Source: Strongyloides papillosus (lineage: Eukaryota > Nematoda > Chromadorea > Rhabditida > Strongyloididae). Taken from it: 64,000 nucleotides of DNA. Both the position numbers and the translations under genes were made by a program. A model generated the notes under the pieces. It searched no databases. It saw only the letters and a program-made list of their open reading frames with translations, and was not told the origin of the DNA. Of the stretch, positions 1-9,609 are shown piece by piece; position 1 is the first letter of the stretch, and the number at the start of each line of letters is the position of its first letter. The stretch spans positions 124,001 to 188,000 of the forward strand of contig SRSI01000027.1 of assembly GCA_005656395.1 (NCBI GenBank), written 5' to 3'.

Positions 1-381
1 ATTCCTACTAATTATACAATTCCAGCTCCATTAGAGGCAAATTCAACTAAACTTTATTATTCAGTTAATCTTACAAATACCGTTTTCTACCTTAACATAA
101 CTTCGAGAGGAGGAAAAAATGTATCAACTACCGTTGAAAATATAACATTTTCAGAAACTAGTTGTTCATCTACTGGATCATTCTTAGAAGTTTTAATTCG
201 TAAAGACAAAGCTGCTGCAGGTATGCATCTTTGTAGAACTAGTACAAATTTTACACTTCCTTCATTATCTAGTGAAGTTTTTTTCGTAATGGAAGTCAAA
301 AAGGAAAATGTTTATTTAAACATTTCTTACATGGAAGCCGAAGAAAAAAATAAGGAACAGCAAGAGAAAAAAAATGAATAA
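1..381 (+). CDS. CUB-like secreted glycoprotein, 3' terminal exon (5' end outside window)
   Basis: The frame is open from base 1 and ends at TAA 379-381, giving 126 C-terminal residues. It has many N-glycosylation sequons (NYT, NST, NIT, NVS, NFT, NIS), which indicates passage through the secretory pathway. The second half resembles the end of a CUB-like beta-sandwich: a Cys near residue 56, then FLEVLIRKDK, a short gap, LC, a Ser-rich stretch, and alternating hydrophobics ending in YLNISY. The tail is charged and rich in Glu and Lys. The pattern IRKDK...LC recurs in gene A at 18629, so I place both in one family. A polyadenylation-like AATAAA lies near 476-485. The start, signal peptide and any introns are outside the window. 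CUB-like is inferred from pattern only. Confidence 0.65.
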   Translation: MPTNYTIPAPLEANSTKLYYSVNLTNTVFYLNITSRGGKNVSTTVENITFSETSCSSTGSFLEVLIRKDKAAAGMHLCRTSTNFTLPSLSSEVFFVMEVKKENVYLNISYMEAEEKNKEQQEKKNE

Positions 382-1557
382 TTCTGCCATAAATTATACA
401 TAATTTTTGACAATATTTCCTTTACTAATAGTTAATTTTTACTATAACTATACTTGCTAGTTATATATATATATTAATAAATAAAAATATTTAAACGTAA
501 CCGAATATTAAGATTGGCGTTGGAGCTAGTTCAAAATTTCGGCAACCAAATATTTTTGATTGCAACCAATTTTTTTTCTCATTTTCATGATGTTTTAGAT
601 AAAATATTATAATAAATAAACATTTTCATCGTCTTTATATATTTTTTAAAATTTTTTTTACTTTAAAAAAATCAAAATTTTTCCAAAAATTTTTCTTTAC
701 TTAGCAGAAAATTCTAAAAAATGCTAGAAATGCTAGAGACTTGTTTGCACTAATACAGGTTGCACAGCTCGAGGTTGGGGAAAATTGCACTTTAATACGT
801 ATAAATTCCAACTTTATAAATATAAATAAACCCCTTAATTTTAATATTTTCCTTTGAAATTTTGTCAGTTGACTTGAATAATGGTGTAAATTGTTCAGAA
901 AATACGGTTTTGAGAATATTCCATATTTGAGAAAAATTTTTTTGGTTGTGAATATTTTTTGATGTCACGTTTACTTTTGTCTAAAAATTTTTTATAAGAT
1001 TTTCCTACATTCCCTTTACACACCCATAAATTTTTAAGTCGATCCTCCACTCAGGTTTAGAGAAAATTAATTTTTAATAAATTGATTCTTATTTTTCACA
1101 TATTTACATCATATAATTATAATTATTATGCATTTTTTAATGTTTTTCTACACACACAGCTCTGACACTGAAAAACAATTCGATTTTCGGGCAGTACCTT
1201 TAGACAAAGAGAAAGAAATTTATTTTTGCCTACAGTTGTCATCGAAAACTATTGGTGTTTCACGAATATTTTCTTGATAGGTTTAAAGTCATATGCGTCG
1301 TTCCTGTTAAAAAGTCTAAATTATTAGTAGTTAATCTATAAAATAGGCAGTAACGTAATGTGACATAAAATAAATTAGAATTTTTTCACTGTATAGCCAA
1401 AATTAATCTAAAAATATTTATATTTTAGTAATTTTTGAGGTAGTTAATGAAAATATTTTTAATGTTTTAACAGACTAAGAAGATCACCATCAAAGATGTG
1501 TAACATTACTAAATATTTTCAAAAAGTGTTGTCATTATTTGAATACTTTAATTTTAT
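382..1557. other. AT-rich intergenic DNA, no gene seen
   Basis: After the poly(A)-like signal of the first gene there is homopolymer-rich sequence with no frame of credible composition and no recognised element. Confidence 0.6.
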
Positions 1558-3340
1558 TAATTTAAAATAAGTTTCCTGAGAAAGTCGAGCAATTTTAAAA
1601 ATGTAGGACAAGCAAAAATCTAAGACCCCATTTTTATATGCTTAAACGATACTCCTAGGTGACATATTACCACATATAAAATATTAGCTTCATATCTCCA
1701 CTCTACGCGTTTTTATGGCTTCAGAAACTTTTTAACCATGATTGCGTATCTCGAAAACTACTTTATGAAACTATAACAATATATATATCATTCTTCACCA
1801 TTTTTTGAGCACTTTTTAAGTACCAGGATAAATTTTGAAAAATCTTACTTCTAAGTATATTTTGTGACATAAAATCATAGAAGATGAAAAACCCGAATCT
1901 CGAAAATATTATATTCGAATTCAGCGTGTCTGAAAACCTATATATACGTTTTTGAATCATTAAAAAAGTGCTGAGAAAAAAAGTTCTACGGAAGAGATTT
2001 TGAACATAATTTTCAAAATCAACAAAATTCATTTTAATAGCAAAATCATAAACATATTTTGTTTTTTATCAGTCACAATTACGTTTTCTTTCTTTATACA
2101 TTGTTTTTTTACATTTTAGTCAACTTAAAAATAATGCTTAAGAATTCTGAAAAGCTCAGACAGGAAAAAATCTAGATACTTATTTTTATATACTTAATTT
2201 TTGGATCTTGATGATATATTATCACAAATAAATCTTTAATCCAATTAATTTCTACTGTATGTATACATGGTTTTCAAAAATTGTTAAACAATTACGTCTC
2301 CTAAGTATAAATGCATAGAGTTATAACAACATTATTCTCCACTATTTTTAAAGCTCTTTAAATACATTACATTAAATTTTATAATTCTTACTTTAACGTT
2401 GAACTTTTCTCCAAGAGTATAGAAGACAAAAAAAATCGAATCTTGGAAATATTAAATCCGAATTCTACGTAACCGAAAACGAATATATATATTTTTCGTT
2501 TATTACATTGTGTCGAAGAAAAAAGTTCTGCATGACAGTATAGTAATATTTCTTATTTGTCAAAATTGTTATTGTATTTTTACAATAGTATCCTTGATTA
2601 GTTCAGAATAAGACTTATAATTAGTATTAATCACCAATCATTAAATGTTTTTATACCAAATTATTATTATGAAGATAGTGTGTCTTGTAAACTTTTTCCA
2701 TTATCTGAGCAAATATGACTTAATTTTTGATATTTTGTTTATTTGTTAGTTTAACTTCTTTTATACAAAATATTTTAAGAATGTTATTAAAACTCAAGTT
2801 TTAATGAAAGTTAAAAAAATTCTATTATTTTCGATAAAGATGTACATTTTTATTCGTAAAACACAAAATTTAATTGTTATGAACAATCATAAAGCTATTA
2901 ATATCTTATAAGTTTCTATGAAATTACTATCATTAAGGAAATCAATTTGATTTCTATATTGTATTTCAATGTCCCTTGTTATAAGTCAACTATATAAATT
3001 TTGAAAAAGATTTTTCATTTTCGTTCATAAAAAAAAGTAAAGAATAACTTTGCATAATTAAAAAAAAATATTTACAATGAACAAGAAATAAACCATTAAA
3101 TAATTCTAATTAATAAATAGTATTTTGCAAGATTTAATGTTTACTTCTATTTATTGTGGAAGATAGCTAAATTTTTAAATTTCAATATTTTAAACACAAG
3201 GTAACTAAACATATGTATTTGATAAATACATTTTATATCAAGAAAGTAAATGATACAATAGCATTTTATAGTATGAGATTTTACCCATTTTATGAAGCAC
3301 ATTCTACATCATTTTGCATAAAAATTTTACGTCTCCACTA
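1558..3340. repeat. Left arm of a large imperfect inverted repeat
   Basis: Bases 1561-2040 are close to the reverse complement of 9180-9606; the blocks containing CTCAGGAAACTTATTTTA and GAATTCGAATATAA are good anchors. Bases 2140-2560 match 8080-8420 more weakly, and 2640-2960 match 7770-7990 (for example ACTTCTTTTATACAAAAT against its complement). Divergence rises toward the centre. Open frames inside, such as 1763-2032 minus and 8447-8767 plus, are copies of the same repeat and do not look coding. Confidence 0.75.
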
Positions 3341-3354
3341 TTATATATTGAAAA

Positions 3355-3509
3355 TGTGATAAAATAACAATTTGAATAATCCATTATTCAAATTATTGTA
3401 TCATTTATTATTATTTAATTATTGTATTTGATCAAATAAAGAGTTTTTCCCTTTTATCTTATAATGTCGGTTTCTCAAAATCTAGAAACCTTAATGACAA
3501 ATCATAACA
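3355..3509 (+). repeat. gypsy-1 5' LTR (155 bp)
   Basis: Identical to 7274-7428. It contains a perfect 12-bp-arm hairpin at 3369-3394 (AATTTGAATAAT, loop CC, complement), an AATAAA at about 3435, and the gag ATG at 3464. The LTR is very short, so the promoter and transcript start must lie within its first 110 bp if the 3464 ATG is used. Confidence 0.95.
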
Positions 3510-6500
3510 TGGAGGTTCCACCTGAGTACGGAATACAGGGAGGAATTCATAAATCAACATTGTTGAAAAACTGCACGGAAATGTGTAGACTAGTAGAAGG
3601 ATCTGGCTCAGCTACTGGAAAAGTAGTACTCAAACATCTATTGGCACTGGCTAAAGATTATGCAGATCTCAAAGGTTCCCAGAACGGACCAAACGATTCC
3701 AGATTGTCGGAGACTCTGGAACAACTCATAAATTTATCGTTAATGAAGAATACAGAAAATTTCGAGGAGACATTTTCAGAAGGAAATATTAGAGGTTTTA
3801 TTCAACGCTTCGAATCTTCAATCACTTCAGATAGAGAAAAGATATTTCCAAGTAAATTGAAAGGTGTTGCTAAACTAGCATACTATGCGGTACCAGAATC
3901 AAAAAGAGAAAGCTGGAATGAACTTAAAGAAACAATTATTACCAAACTCGACCCACCTGAAGGCCGCCTGACATCTACCCAAATTAAACAAAAATTAAGA
4001 CAGATGGAGCCACAGGAGAAGGAAGTTGGACTGAAGTTCTTGCTAAGAGTTGAAGCTGCAATGGAAAAGTATAAAGAACTCTATGATTGGGATCCCAGTA
4101 CTGGCGAAATTTTTGAATTATTGCATGAAATCTTCAACAAAACTATGGCTGGCATTCCTAAAGGAAAAAAAGCAAGAGAGTTAGATGGTAGTGTAGAAAA
4201 AATAAAGAAATGGTTTTTGGAGAGAACTAGAAATTCATATTGTAAAAAGAAAGTATTCAGAAAAGAAGGAAAGCCGTTCAAACTCACGTTTAAAAAAGAA
4301 TCAAAGAAAATCAATACTATTAAGAAGAAAGATTCAGTGGAGAATTCAGAAGTAGAAATCAACGCATACTGTCTTACAACAGACTGTAAGTTTATAAACA
4401 AGAAAAATAAAATAGGCATTAAACCTATAATTAAAATTAATATTAATAATTTACCTGCTTCCTGCTTATTAGATAGCGGAGCTAATGTTAGTTTAATTAA
4501 TAGTAGTTTTGTTTGTAAATCCAAACTTCAAATTGAGTCACTTGATACTATAAAAATTCGAGATGCTTCTAACAACTCTATGAATATCTTAGGTAAAATT
4601 ACACTAAATATAGATAGTCGGAATTTTGATCTTTTTGTCGCTAAAAACATTAGTTATGATGTAATTATAGGTACTAATATTATTACTAAATCGCCAAAAA
4701 TTTACGATAAATTTATGTCATTAATGAAACCTGAAGTAAATAAACTAGACGTAGATATAGAATTAGATAAAATTCTTCATGAAAATGAAGTCGCGTTCTC
4801 GAAAAATGATAATGATATAAGTGAAACTAATTTCTTCAAACATAAAATTATAGTAAAAGACCACCCCCCAATTAGGGAGAAGAAAAGACCAACACCATTG
4901 GCATTACAAAAATTAGTAAAAAAGAAGTTAGATGAAATGCTTAAGAATAAGATAATTCGGCCTTCAACATCCCCTTGGAGTGCACCATTACAAATAGTTG
5001 CTAAAGGTACTGATGACGTTAGATTATGTGTTGACTATAGAAAATTAAATAGAATTATTAAACTTGATGCATATAGCTTACCTAACATTCAGTTATTGTT
5101 ACAAAGTCTGCACGATAAAGCCGTATTTACAAATTTAGATCTTACAAAAGGCTACTGGCAAATAGGTTTGACCGAATGCAGCAAACAGTATACCGCATTT
5201 AGTTGTGACTATGGTTTATTCGAATTTAATAAACTACCGTTTGGCTTAGCTACATCACCTGCTGAATTCGAGAGAATGATGGAATTAGTGTTTAGGGATC
5301 TTATACAACGTAAAGTAGTATTTGTCTATCTAGATGATATTCTTATTGCAACGAAAACAGTCTACGAGCATTTAGAAGTTTTAGAACTAGTACTTAAACG
5401 CGTTATTAAGTATAAACTAAAAATTAATAAAACAAAATCAAATTTTTGTAAAAGCACAATACCATTTTTAGGATTCGACATTAGTGCGGAAGGAGTAAAG
5501 ATTGATAAAGTTAAACAAGCAAAAATTTTAAATTTTGAAATTCCAACAAATCACGCTACGTTACAATCATATCTAGGATTTATTAATTATTTTCGTAACT
5601 TTATCCCTAATTGTGCTGTTTTACTTTCCGATTTATACTTGTGCTTAAATAATAAAACAAAATTTGATTTTAATAGTAAATGTTTAAATGCTTTTAATAA
5701 AATTAAAGAGATCCTGCTAAAAGGAGATGCCCTTATACAACCAGATATAGAAGGTGCGATTGATGGATCTAATCCATTTTGTATATTCATTGACGCGAGC
5801 TACAGTGGTATAGGCGCATGTCTCATGCAACGTTATGAAAAACACTTACGACCGATAATGTTTTTCAGTAGAGCCCTTCAAGGTGCTGAAAAAAACTATC
5901 ACATTAGTGACCTAGAAGCTCTGAGTTTAGTTAGTGCGCTAAAGAGATTTAAAAATATCATATATCACACAAAAGTAAAAATCTATACTGACCACGCACC
6001 ATTAGTCTCATTTTTTACAAAGACAAATCTAGCTAATCGACTACTACGTTGGGCCTTATTAATTCAAGAATACAATATTGAGATCATCCATATAAAAGGT
6101 TCGTCTAATGTAATCGCGGACTATTTAAGTAGATCAGGTTGGAAAGATTCACAAGAACCTAAGTTAGAAAAATTTAAGGACAATCAGGTCATTAACGTAG
6201 AATTAAATGAAGACAAATTTTTAGATGAGATAGATATAGGCAGACTTCAATGTAATGACTCAGTTATTAGGAAGGTAATAAAATGCATGCATAATAATAC
6301 GACCTTTGTACCAAGCAGTAACTATAAAGAAAGAAAATTTGCTAAAGTCTTCAAACAACTATCTTTTAATAAAAATCATGTCCTAGTAGTTAATAAGAGT
6401 AGAATTGTAATCCCACAAAAATTGTACAAACTCCTAGTGAATAGTATACATCATCCCTTACATAGAAGTAAAACTGATTCGCTAGCACATATAAATAATC

Positions 6501-7294
6501 TTTACTTCTGTCCAGGTATCACTAAAGAGATAAATTCGATAATAGATGATTGCGAAACATGCTTAAAAACAAATAAATTAAGATCGAAAAATAGTAGTTG
6601 GGCCAAAACATCAAAACCATTAGAAAGAATTCACGGTGATCTAGGTTATGACGAATATTACAAAAGTTGGTTTATTTTATTCACTGATACATATTCACAA
6701 TTGGTAGTAGCAAATTGGGTAAGAAAACAAGATACAAATAACATAATAAAAACATTAGAAAATCTGCAACATGGTAGTAGACATAAAATAGAACATATAG
6801 TAGTAGATAACCAAAAATGTTTTATATCAAAAAATTTTAAAGACTATTGCACAAGAAATAAAATAAAATTGACATATAGTTTAGCATACGAACACCAGTC
6901 CAATGGACATGCCGAAAGGTGCGTACGTTCTCTCAAAGAGGCATTAATTAAATTTCATTGTCTAGGTAAAAAGAAAGCGCTAGAATTGAGCTTACAAAGA
7001 CTTAATAGTAGTTATAAAAAAGACAAAAAGACAGCACTACAGAAATTTAGTGACACAAATGACGATGGTGAGAAAGTACAAGATAAAAGTACAAAGTTTA
7101 AACCTAAGGTAATTAATCGAAAAGGATACTTTTTGCGACGTCCTGATATAGATAGAACATTCGAGCAATGCATTGTTCTCACACAACCGTCCCCCCATAC
7201 ATACATAATTAGAGATAGATTTGGAAAAAAACATACTCGAAGTTATAGAAGTGTCAAGATCTTGAAGGAGGGATGTGATAAAATAACAATTTGA
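3464..7294 (+). CDS. gypsy-1 Gag-Pol polyprotein (1276 aa)
   Basis: One frame encodes Gag (about 1-300), protease, reverse transcriptase, RNase H and integrase. The protease motif LDSGANVSLIN is near residue 336, RT YLDDIL near 621, RNase H begins at FIDASYSGIG near 775 with DLEAL downstream, and an HHCC integrase zinc module (HHPLH...CETC) starts near 996. The integrase DDE residues sit in HGDLG (about 1060), VVDNQ (about 1115) and HAER (about 1151). The C-terminus has a GPY/F-like segment and no chromodomain. Gag has a Lys-rich basic tail but no CCHC knuckle that I can see. The frame opens inside the 5' LTR, crosses the PBS (NHNMEVPP) and stops inside the 3' LTR. Translation could instead begin at the ATG formed by the last LTR base and the PBS (3509). 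Confidence 0.95.
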   Translation: MSVSQNLETLMTNHNMEVPPEYGIQGGIHKSTLLKNCTEMCRLVEGSGSATGKVVLKHLLALAKDYADLKGSQNGPNDSRLSETLEQLINLSLMKNTENFEETFSEGNIRGFIQRFESSITSDREKIFPSKLKGVAKLAYYAVPESKRESWNELKETIITKLDPPEGRLTSTQIKQKLRQMEPQEKEVGLKFLLRVEAAMEKYKELYDWDPSTGEIFELLHEIFNKTMAGIPKGKKARELDGSVEKIKKWFLERTRNSYCKKKVFRKEGKPFKLTFKKESKKINTIKKKDSVENSEVEINAYCLTTDCKFINKKNKIGIKPIIKININNLPASCLLDSGANVSLINSSFVCKSKLQIESLDTIKIRDASNNSMNILGKITLNIDSRNFDLFVAKNISYDVIIGTNIITKSPKIYDKFMSLMKPEVNKLDVDIELDKILHENEVAFSKNDNDISETNFFKHKIIVKDHPPIREKKRPTPLALQKLVKKKLDEMLKNKIIRPSTSPWSAPLQIVAKGTDDVRLCVDYRKLNRIIKLDAYSLPNIQLLLQSLHDKAVFTNLDLTKGYWQIGLTECSKQYTAFSCDYGLFEFNKLPFGLATSPAEFERMMELVFRDLIQRKVVFVYLDDILIATKTVYEHLEVLELVLKRVIKYKLKINKTKSNFCKSTIPFLGFDISAEGVKIDKVKQAKILNFEIPTNHATLQSYLGFINYFRNFIPNCAVLLSDLYLCLNNKTKFDFNSKCLNAFNKIKEILLKGDALIQPDIEGAIDGSNPFCIFIDASYSGIGACLMQRYEKHLRPIMFFSRALQGAEKNYHISDLEALSLVSALKRFKNIIYHTKVKIYTDHAPLVSFFTKTNLANRLLRWALLIQEYNIEIIHIKGSSNVIADYLSRSGWKDSQEPKLEKFKDNQVINVELNEDKFLDEIDIGRLQCNDSVIRKVIKCMHNNTTFVPSSNYKERKFAKVFKQLSFNKNHVLVVNKSRIVIPQKLYKLLVNSIHHPLHRSKTDSLAHINNLYFCPGITKEINSIIDDCETCLKTNKLRSKNSSWAKTSKPLERIHGDLGYDEYYKSWFILFTDTYSQLVVANWVRKQDTNNIIKTLENLQHGSRHKIEHIVVDNQKCFISKNFKDYCTRNKIKLTYSLAYEHQSNGHAERCVRSLKEALIKFHCLGKKKALELSLQRLNSSYKKDKKTALQKFSDTNDDGEKVQDKSTKFKPKVINRKGYFLRRPDIDRTFEQCIVLTQPSPHTYIIRDRFGKKHTRSYRSVKILKEGCDKITI
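3510..3522 (+). promoter_or_regulatory. gypsy-1 primer-binding site (tRNA-Gln)
   Basis: TGGAGGTTCCACC starts directly after the LTR. It is complementary to the 3' end of eukaryotic tRNA-Gln (acceptor 3' strand GTGGAACCT plus CCA), recalled from the conserved animal tRNA-Gln sequence. The same 12-15 nt appear at the equivalent place in gypsy-2 and gypsy-3. Confidence 0.85.
7264..7273 (+). promoter_or_regulatory. gypsy-1 polypurine tract
   Basis: GAAGGAGGGA lies immediately before the 3' LTR, the normal site for plus-strand priming. Confidence 0.8.
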
Positions 7295-7428
7295 ATAATC
7301 CATTATTCAAATTATTGTATCATTTATTATTATTTAATTATTGTATTTGATCAAATAAAGAGTTTTTCCCTTTTATCTTATAATGTCGGTTTCTCAAAAT
7401 CTAGAAACCTTAATGACAAATCATAACA
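7274..7428 (+). repeat. gypsy-1 3' LTR (155 bp)
   Basis: Identical to the 5' LTR. The gag-pol stop TGA (7292-7294) falls inside the LTR hairpin at 7288-7313. Confidence 0.95.
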
Positions 7429-7439
7429 GAAAAATTAGG

Positions 7440-9608
7440 TAGAATTTATATTCATCAAAATGAGATAAATGCAGTATGTTATCAATCTTATTTTTACATG
7501 ATATCTCGTTTTTATATCAATTATGATAAATAGTACTTTAAAGATGTTATGTTAAACTGTCATACTTTCATTTTGTGTATTTTTGTTATTAAATTTAGAA
7601 AATAAAATATCATAATAAGAGTGTCCAAAATTATACCTAAGATTAACTTCTAATAATGAATCTTAAAAATATTATAAATAGAAGTTAAGCTATAAAATGA
7701 TTCATATTATTATGTTAAAGTATTAAATTCATAGTGTAGTAATTTAACTATTATCACGAAAGCAAATTTTTGAAATTTTTACCGACGTTAACATAAATCT
7801 TTTAAACTTTTTTTTAAACTTGACTTTTAATGACAATCTGAAAATGTTTTGTATAAAAGAAGTTGAATTATCAAATAAGCAAAATATCAAAAATTTAGCT
7901 ATTTATATTCAAACAATAAAAATATTCTACAGGACACATTGTATTAATAATAATAGTTTTGCATTGACCAAAAATAACTCTTGTTAGTCAATATTAATTA
8001 CAAGTATTCTTTTTAACTAACTAATAATATTAATATAATATATAACGAAAATTTGAATCATAGTAAATTTTACTATATTATCATGCGGAATTTTTTTCCT
8101 CGTCACAACCTCAATAAATCGAAAACATACACATACATTTTCGATCACGTTGAATTCGAATTTAATGTTTTCAAGATTATAATGTTTTCGTCTTCTATAG
8201 TTTTGCGTTGAAAAATAAACATAAAAATAAGAATTTCAATAATTTATAGTAATGTATTACCTTTAAAAATGGTAAAGAATAATATTGTTATAAATTCATA
8301 CACTCATTTTCGAGATACACGATTATGGTCAACAAATTTCAAAATTAATATATACGTACAAAGTAAATCTATGGCACTAAGAAATTCTATGATATACCAG
8401 TAAGATACATTATTAAAGCACATTAAAATAAGTACTTAAACTTTGTTTGCTTAATTTATCCGAAGTGCACAAATATTTTTTCAAGTTATATATAATGTTA
8501 AAAAATGTAATGTTTGATAAATTAAAATTTAATTTTGATTGTTTAAAAGTGAAATACAATCAAGTATTTCCTATTAAAATGAATTTTGTTGATTTTGAAA
8601 ATTATGTTCAAAATCTCTTCCGTAGAACTTTTTTTCTCAGCACTTTTTTAATAATTCAAAAACGTATATATAGGTTTTCAGACACGCTGAATTCGAATAT
8701 AACATTTTCGAGATTCGGGTTTTCCATCATCTACAATTTTTGGTCACAAAATTTGTTAAAAAATTAAATTTTTTAAAATTTATCTTTGTACATAAAAATT
8801 ACTCAAAAAATGGTGAAGAATGATATATATATTGTTATAGTTTCATAAAGTAGTTTTCGAGATACGTAATCAAGGTCGAAAACTTTCAGAAGTCATATAG
8901 ATGTAAAGGATAGATTTATGAAGCTGATATTTTGTACGTGGTAATATGTCACCAAGGCACAACGTTTAAGCATAAAAAAGTGAGGACTTAGATTTTTGCT
9001 TGTCCCGACTATTCAGGCCTTCATGACCACTTTTTTCAAAATAGCAAGAAGTGCCGAAGAAGCAATTTTCAAGAAACAAAATTCATATACAATTAATAAA
9101 ATACAAAAATAAGCTTCAGTATGTCAAATTAAAAGTAATTCTAATATATTTGTAAATTATTTTGTGAATATTTAGTATGTAACTTTTTTTCTCAGCACTT
9201 TTTTAATAATTCAAAAACGTATATATAGGTTTTCAGATACGCTGAATTCGAATATAATATTTTCGAGATTCGGGTTTTTCATCTTCTACGATTTTATGTC
9301 ACAAAATATACTTAGAAGTAAGATTTTTCAAAATTTATCCTGGTACTTAAAAAGTGGTCAAAAAATGGTGAAGAATGATATATATATTGTTATAGTTTCA
9401 TAAAGTAGTTTTCGAGATACGCAATCATGGTTAAAAAGTTTCTGAAGCCATAAAAACGCGTAGAGTGGAGATATGAAGCTAATATTTTATATGTGGTAAT
9501 ATGTCACCTAGGAGTATCGTTTAAACATATAAAAATGGGGTCTTAGATTTTTGCTTGTCCCACATTTTTAAAATTGCTCGACTTTCTCAGGAAACTTATT
9601 TTAAATAA
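7440..9608. repeat. Right arm of the large inverted repeat, with internal tandem duplication
   Basis: Complement of the left arm. The block that matches 1561-2040 is present twice here, at about 8570-8990 and 9180-9606 (both contain TTTTTTCTCAGCACTTTTTT and AGTTTTCGAGATACG), and a more diverged third unit lies at 8080-8420. The arm therefore carries three related units against two on the left. Confidence 0.7.
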
Positions 9609-9609
9609 A

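Larger units (their letters stand above)
3350..7433 (+). mobile_element. gypsy-1: complete Ty3/gypsy (Metaviridae) LTR retrotransposon with 5-bp target duplication
   Basis: Two identical 155-bp LTRs (3355-3509 and 7274-7428) begin TGTGATA and end CATAACA. They are flanked by the direct repeat GAAAA at 3350-3354 and 7429-7433. A PBS follows the 5' LTR, a purine tract (7264-7273) precedes the 3' LTR, and one uninterrupted gag-pol frame lies between. Identical LTRs and an intact frame indicate a recent insertion. It sits near the centre of the inverted repeat 1558-9608. Confidence 0.95.

Noticed and set aside
87..299. Open frame antisense to the glycoprotein exon
   Set aside because: Shadow of the sense coding exon, which has a coherent glycoprotein pattern and natural stop.
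8447..8767. 106-codon open frame in the inverted-repeat arm
   Set aside because: Related repeat copies at 1763-2032 and 9180-9600 break the frame, and the composition is that of the repeat.
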